Of a stretch of DNA of 64,000 bases, positions 62,115 to 64,000 are shown one piece after another (the first letter of the stretch is position 1; the number at the start of each line of letters is the position of its first letter). The position numbers and the translations under genes were made by a program. The DNA is from DASQPR01 sp963831705 (GTDB lineage: Bacteria > Actinomycetota > Actinomycetes > Mycobacteriales > Micromonosporaceae). The stretch covers positions 1,488,001 through 1,552,000 of the forward strand of contig CAWHRE010000010.1 of assembly GCA_963831705.1 (NCBI GenBank). The letters run 5' to 3'. The notes under the pieces are model-generated. The model made no database searches. It had not been told where the DNA came from and saw only the letters and a list, made by a program, of their open reading frames with translations.

Positions 62115-62957
62115 ATGAATCGCAGGAAATATCTCTTCACGGCTGCGGCAGCGGTCGTGCTGGCGACCGGCGTCATGTCGGGCCTGTTGTCCGCTCCGGC
62201 GACGGCGACAGCGCTTCCGAACGTCAGCATGGAAGCCACCGTCAAGGCGGCGCAGATCGACCCACGCCGCGCCGACAACACGCTCACCCCGGGGGCGAAG
62301 AGCAGCGTGCTGCTCGTCGAGCAGGCTCTGTCGGCCAAGGGTTTCCTGGACGCGCAGTGGGTCGACGGCTACTTCGGCACCAAGACGATCGACGCGTACG
62401 CGGCCTACCAGCGCTCGTTGGGCTACACCGGCCTCGACGCGAACGGGCTTCCCGGCAAGACATCGCTCATCGCGCTCGGCGCCGGCCGGTACAACGTCAC
62501 GAACGTCATCACCGTGGGCGCCAAGATCGACCTCGGTGGTGGCATCACCATCAACACCCGTACGCAGGCCATGCTCACCGAAGCCGATCGCCTGCTCGGC
62601 TACACGTTGACGCTGAGCCAGGGTTCGTACAACCCGGGCGGCGACCCGACCTCGGCCGGCACGCATGACGGCGGCGGTGTCGTCGACGTGAACATCGACG
62701 GCATGACGGCTGCGAAACGCACGCAGATCGCGACCGTCCTGCGCCAGGTGGGCTTCGCCGCCTGGATCCGCAATCCCAGCCAGGCTGATTGGCCGTGGCA
62801 CATCCACGCGGTGGCGATCAGCGACACCGATCTGTCCACTCAGGCGCAAAACCAGGTGGGCGACTACTACCTCGGCATGAACGGGCTCGCCGACCGCGGC
62901 CCGGACGACGGACCACAGGTGCCGATTCACACCTGGGAGGAGTACCAGCGCCTGTGA
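62115..62957 (+). CDS. Secreted M15-type peptidase with peptidoglycan-binding domain
   Basis: 280 residues, ggaggattcg before the ATG. Signal peptide KYLFTAAAAVVLATGVMSGL LSAPATATA. The peptidoglycan-binding domain runs from LTPGAKSSVLLVEQALSAKG to LPGKTSLIALGAG. The peptidase domain has the M15 zinc motifs SAGTHDGGGVVDVNIDG and WPWHIHAVAISD. Likely a secreted D-Ala-D-Ala carboxypeptidase or endopeptidase that trims cell-wall peptides. Confidence 0.8.
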   Translation: MNRRKYLFTAAAAVVLATGVMSGLLSAPATATALPNVSMEATVKAAQIDPRRADNTLTPGAKSSVLLVEQALSAKGFLDAQWVDGYFGTKTIDAYAAYQRSLGYTGLDANGLPGKTSLIALGAGRYNVTNVITVGAKIDLGGGITINTRTQAMLTEADRLLGYTLTLSQGSYNPGGDPTSAGTHDGGGVVDVNIDGMTAAKRTQIATVLRQVGFAAWIRNPSQADWPWHIHAVAISDTDLSTQAQNQVGDYYLGMNGLADRGPDDGPQVPIHTWEEYQRL

Positions 62958-63029
62958 TCGCACCGCCGATGACCTCCCGGTTGCAACCGAATCCGATTGC
63001 GACCAAAACCAAATAGAAGGAGTACGGCA

Positions 63030-63846
63030 ATGAAGTTCAAGCGCATCATCACCGCAGCGGCGACCATCGTGGCGCTCGGAGCACCGGTGCTGTTGATGGC
63101 CCAGCCGGCCAGCGCGGCGGCACGTAACGGCGTCTGCGACAGCGGCGAGTTCTGCTACTACTACAACAGCGACGAGGCCGGCTCGATCTCCGACTTCACG
63201 AACTCGGTCGGCGACTACGGCACGACCGAGCCGAGCTGCTACGACTTCAAGGGCTCCGGGTGCCGGCGCGGCCATCTGCATCAAGAACAACGCCGCTTCG
63301 GTATGGAACCGCAGCAGCAGGACCGTCCGGGTCTACTTCAATACCGGTTACGTCGGGGTCGTAGCCAGGACTTCGCTCCGGGCGCCAAGGGCAACCTCAA
63401 CGTCGACGCTGAAGAACAACGACGCCTCGCATTTGTTCCTCGCGGCCGGCGGCAGCGGCGCAGACCCCGGTCAACGACTACGACGGTGGCGCCCATGGCT
63501 TCTCGCGAAGCAGTGCACCGCGTTCGCGTCGTTCCGGATCCAGACCCGGCTCGGCATCCCGAACTTCGGCAACACGTATGGCGGCGTGACCTGGGGTAAC
63601 GCCGGCACCTGGGACGACGCGGCTCGTGCTCTCGGCATCACCGTGAACACCACGCCGTCGGTCGGCGCGATCGCCGTCAACGACGTGCACAAGGTCGGTC
63701 ACGTCGCGTACATCTACAAGGTCAACAGCGACGGATCGTTCGACGTCGAGGAATACAACTGGAACGTCAGCGAAGGCTACGGCACCCGGCAGAACGTCCA
63801 CGTCAGCAGCGCCCAGGCCGACTTCCAACACATCATCCACTTCTGA
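63030..63846 (+). pseudogene. Peptidase-inhibitor I36-like protein fused to a CHAP domain, frameshifted
   Basis: Signal peptide KRIITAAATIVALGAPVLLM AQPASAA. The I36-like domain follows (GVCDSGEFCYYYNSDEAGSI SDF). After about residue 78 the frame shifts (near 63260, an extra G in tccgggtgcc), and the continuing frames give AAICIKNNAASVWNRSSRTV, KGNLN, STLKNNDASHLFLAAGGSGA and then the CHAP domain in the frame to 63846: QCTAFASFRIQTRLGIPNFG (Cys), VHKVGHVAYIYKVNSDGSFD (His), VEEYNWNVSEGYG. At least three indels. A related gene starts right after it. Confidence 0.78.
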
Positions 63847-63865
63847 GAAGCGGGACATCACCCCC

Positions 63866-64000
63866 ATGAAAATGCGTAAGAGAGCGCTTCTCACTTCGAT
63901 GCTCACGGCGATCGCACTGCTCACGTCCGGCGCTTTCCTGGCCCAACCGGCCAGTGCGGCATCGCGTGACGGAGTCTGTGACAGCGGAGAGTTCTGCTAC
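63866..64000 (+). CDS. Start of a second I36-like secreted protein (3' end outside window)
   Basis: ATG at 63866 with gcggga 13 bases before it. The 45 visible residues are a signal peptide (ALLTSMLTAIALLTSGAFLA QPASAA) and ASRDGVCDSGEFCY, nearly the same start as the gene at 63030. A tandem paralog. Confidence 0.85.
   Translation, partial: MKMRKRALLTSMLTAIALLTSGAFLAQPASAASRDGVCDSGEFCY

Overview
The window is high-GC DNA from an actinomycete (Actinomycetota). The signs are GTG/TTG starts, strong GC bias at third codon positions, a SigB/SigF-type sigma factor, a SARP regulator, the actinobacterial DUF6230/DUF6114 pair, an FHA protein, many lipoproteins and secreted CHAP proteins, and an AICE-type integrative element. 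I cannot name the genus.

Layout. 1-14.5 kb is ordinary chromosome: a DUF1810 fragment, a stress-type sigma factor, an ABC exporter pair, a molybdopterin oxidoreductase with a zinc-ribbon partner, a small membrane protein, a DEAD-box RNA helicase, an alpha/beta hydrolase, a collapsed MFS pump fused to what looks like the end of a MarR regulator, a lipoprotein, a peptidase S51, small unknown genes, and a secreted CHAP/fibronectin-III protein. 14.5-32.5 kb is a foreign island of 17,876 bp bounded by a perfect 134-bp direct repeat that covers the 3' half of a tRNA-Ser(CGA) gene and its terminator. It has the plan of an actinomycete integrative element (regulators, pSAM2-type rep, xis, int next to the tRNA), but it is decayed. 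No FtsK-like transfer gene is seen, int and rep are frameshifted, DUF6414 and XRE-TPR genes are each split by an insertion sequence, and an IS3-type element is itself split by a Tn554-like three-gene transposon. 32.5-49.5 kb is chromosome again: deoD, tadA with its partner, tyrA, a PHP phosphoesterase, a phospholipase A2-like protein, DUF885, argS (with an Arg-codon leader peptide), DUF6114/DUF6230, an FHA protein, a lipoprotein, cysS and a MOSC protein. 49.5-64 kb holds a truncated sigma-like protein, an AAA/DUF4143 ATPase behind a five-copy array of exact 22-bp period, a methyltransferase, two large surface proteins sharing ~110-residue 'LDTR...GYY' repeats, and a run of regulators (LuxR-type, SARP) with small secreted proteins and peptidoglycan hydrolases.

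Themes. A 61-bp palindromic repeat occurs four times between genes (10320, 33376, 41127, 43083). Several genes carry one-base frameshifts, often in short G or C runs, both inside and outside the island. Either this genome region is decaying or the consensus has indel errors, and raw reads are needed to decide. The most promising unexplained items are the 22-bp array in front of the DUF4143 ATPase, the CGA-rich leader ahead of argS, the 61-bp repeat family, a 54-bp piece identical to host deoD inside the island's rep gene, and a putative GntR operator shared by the GntR gene and the rep operon.
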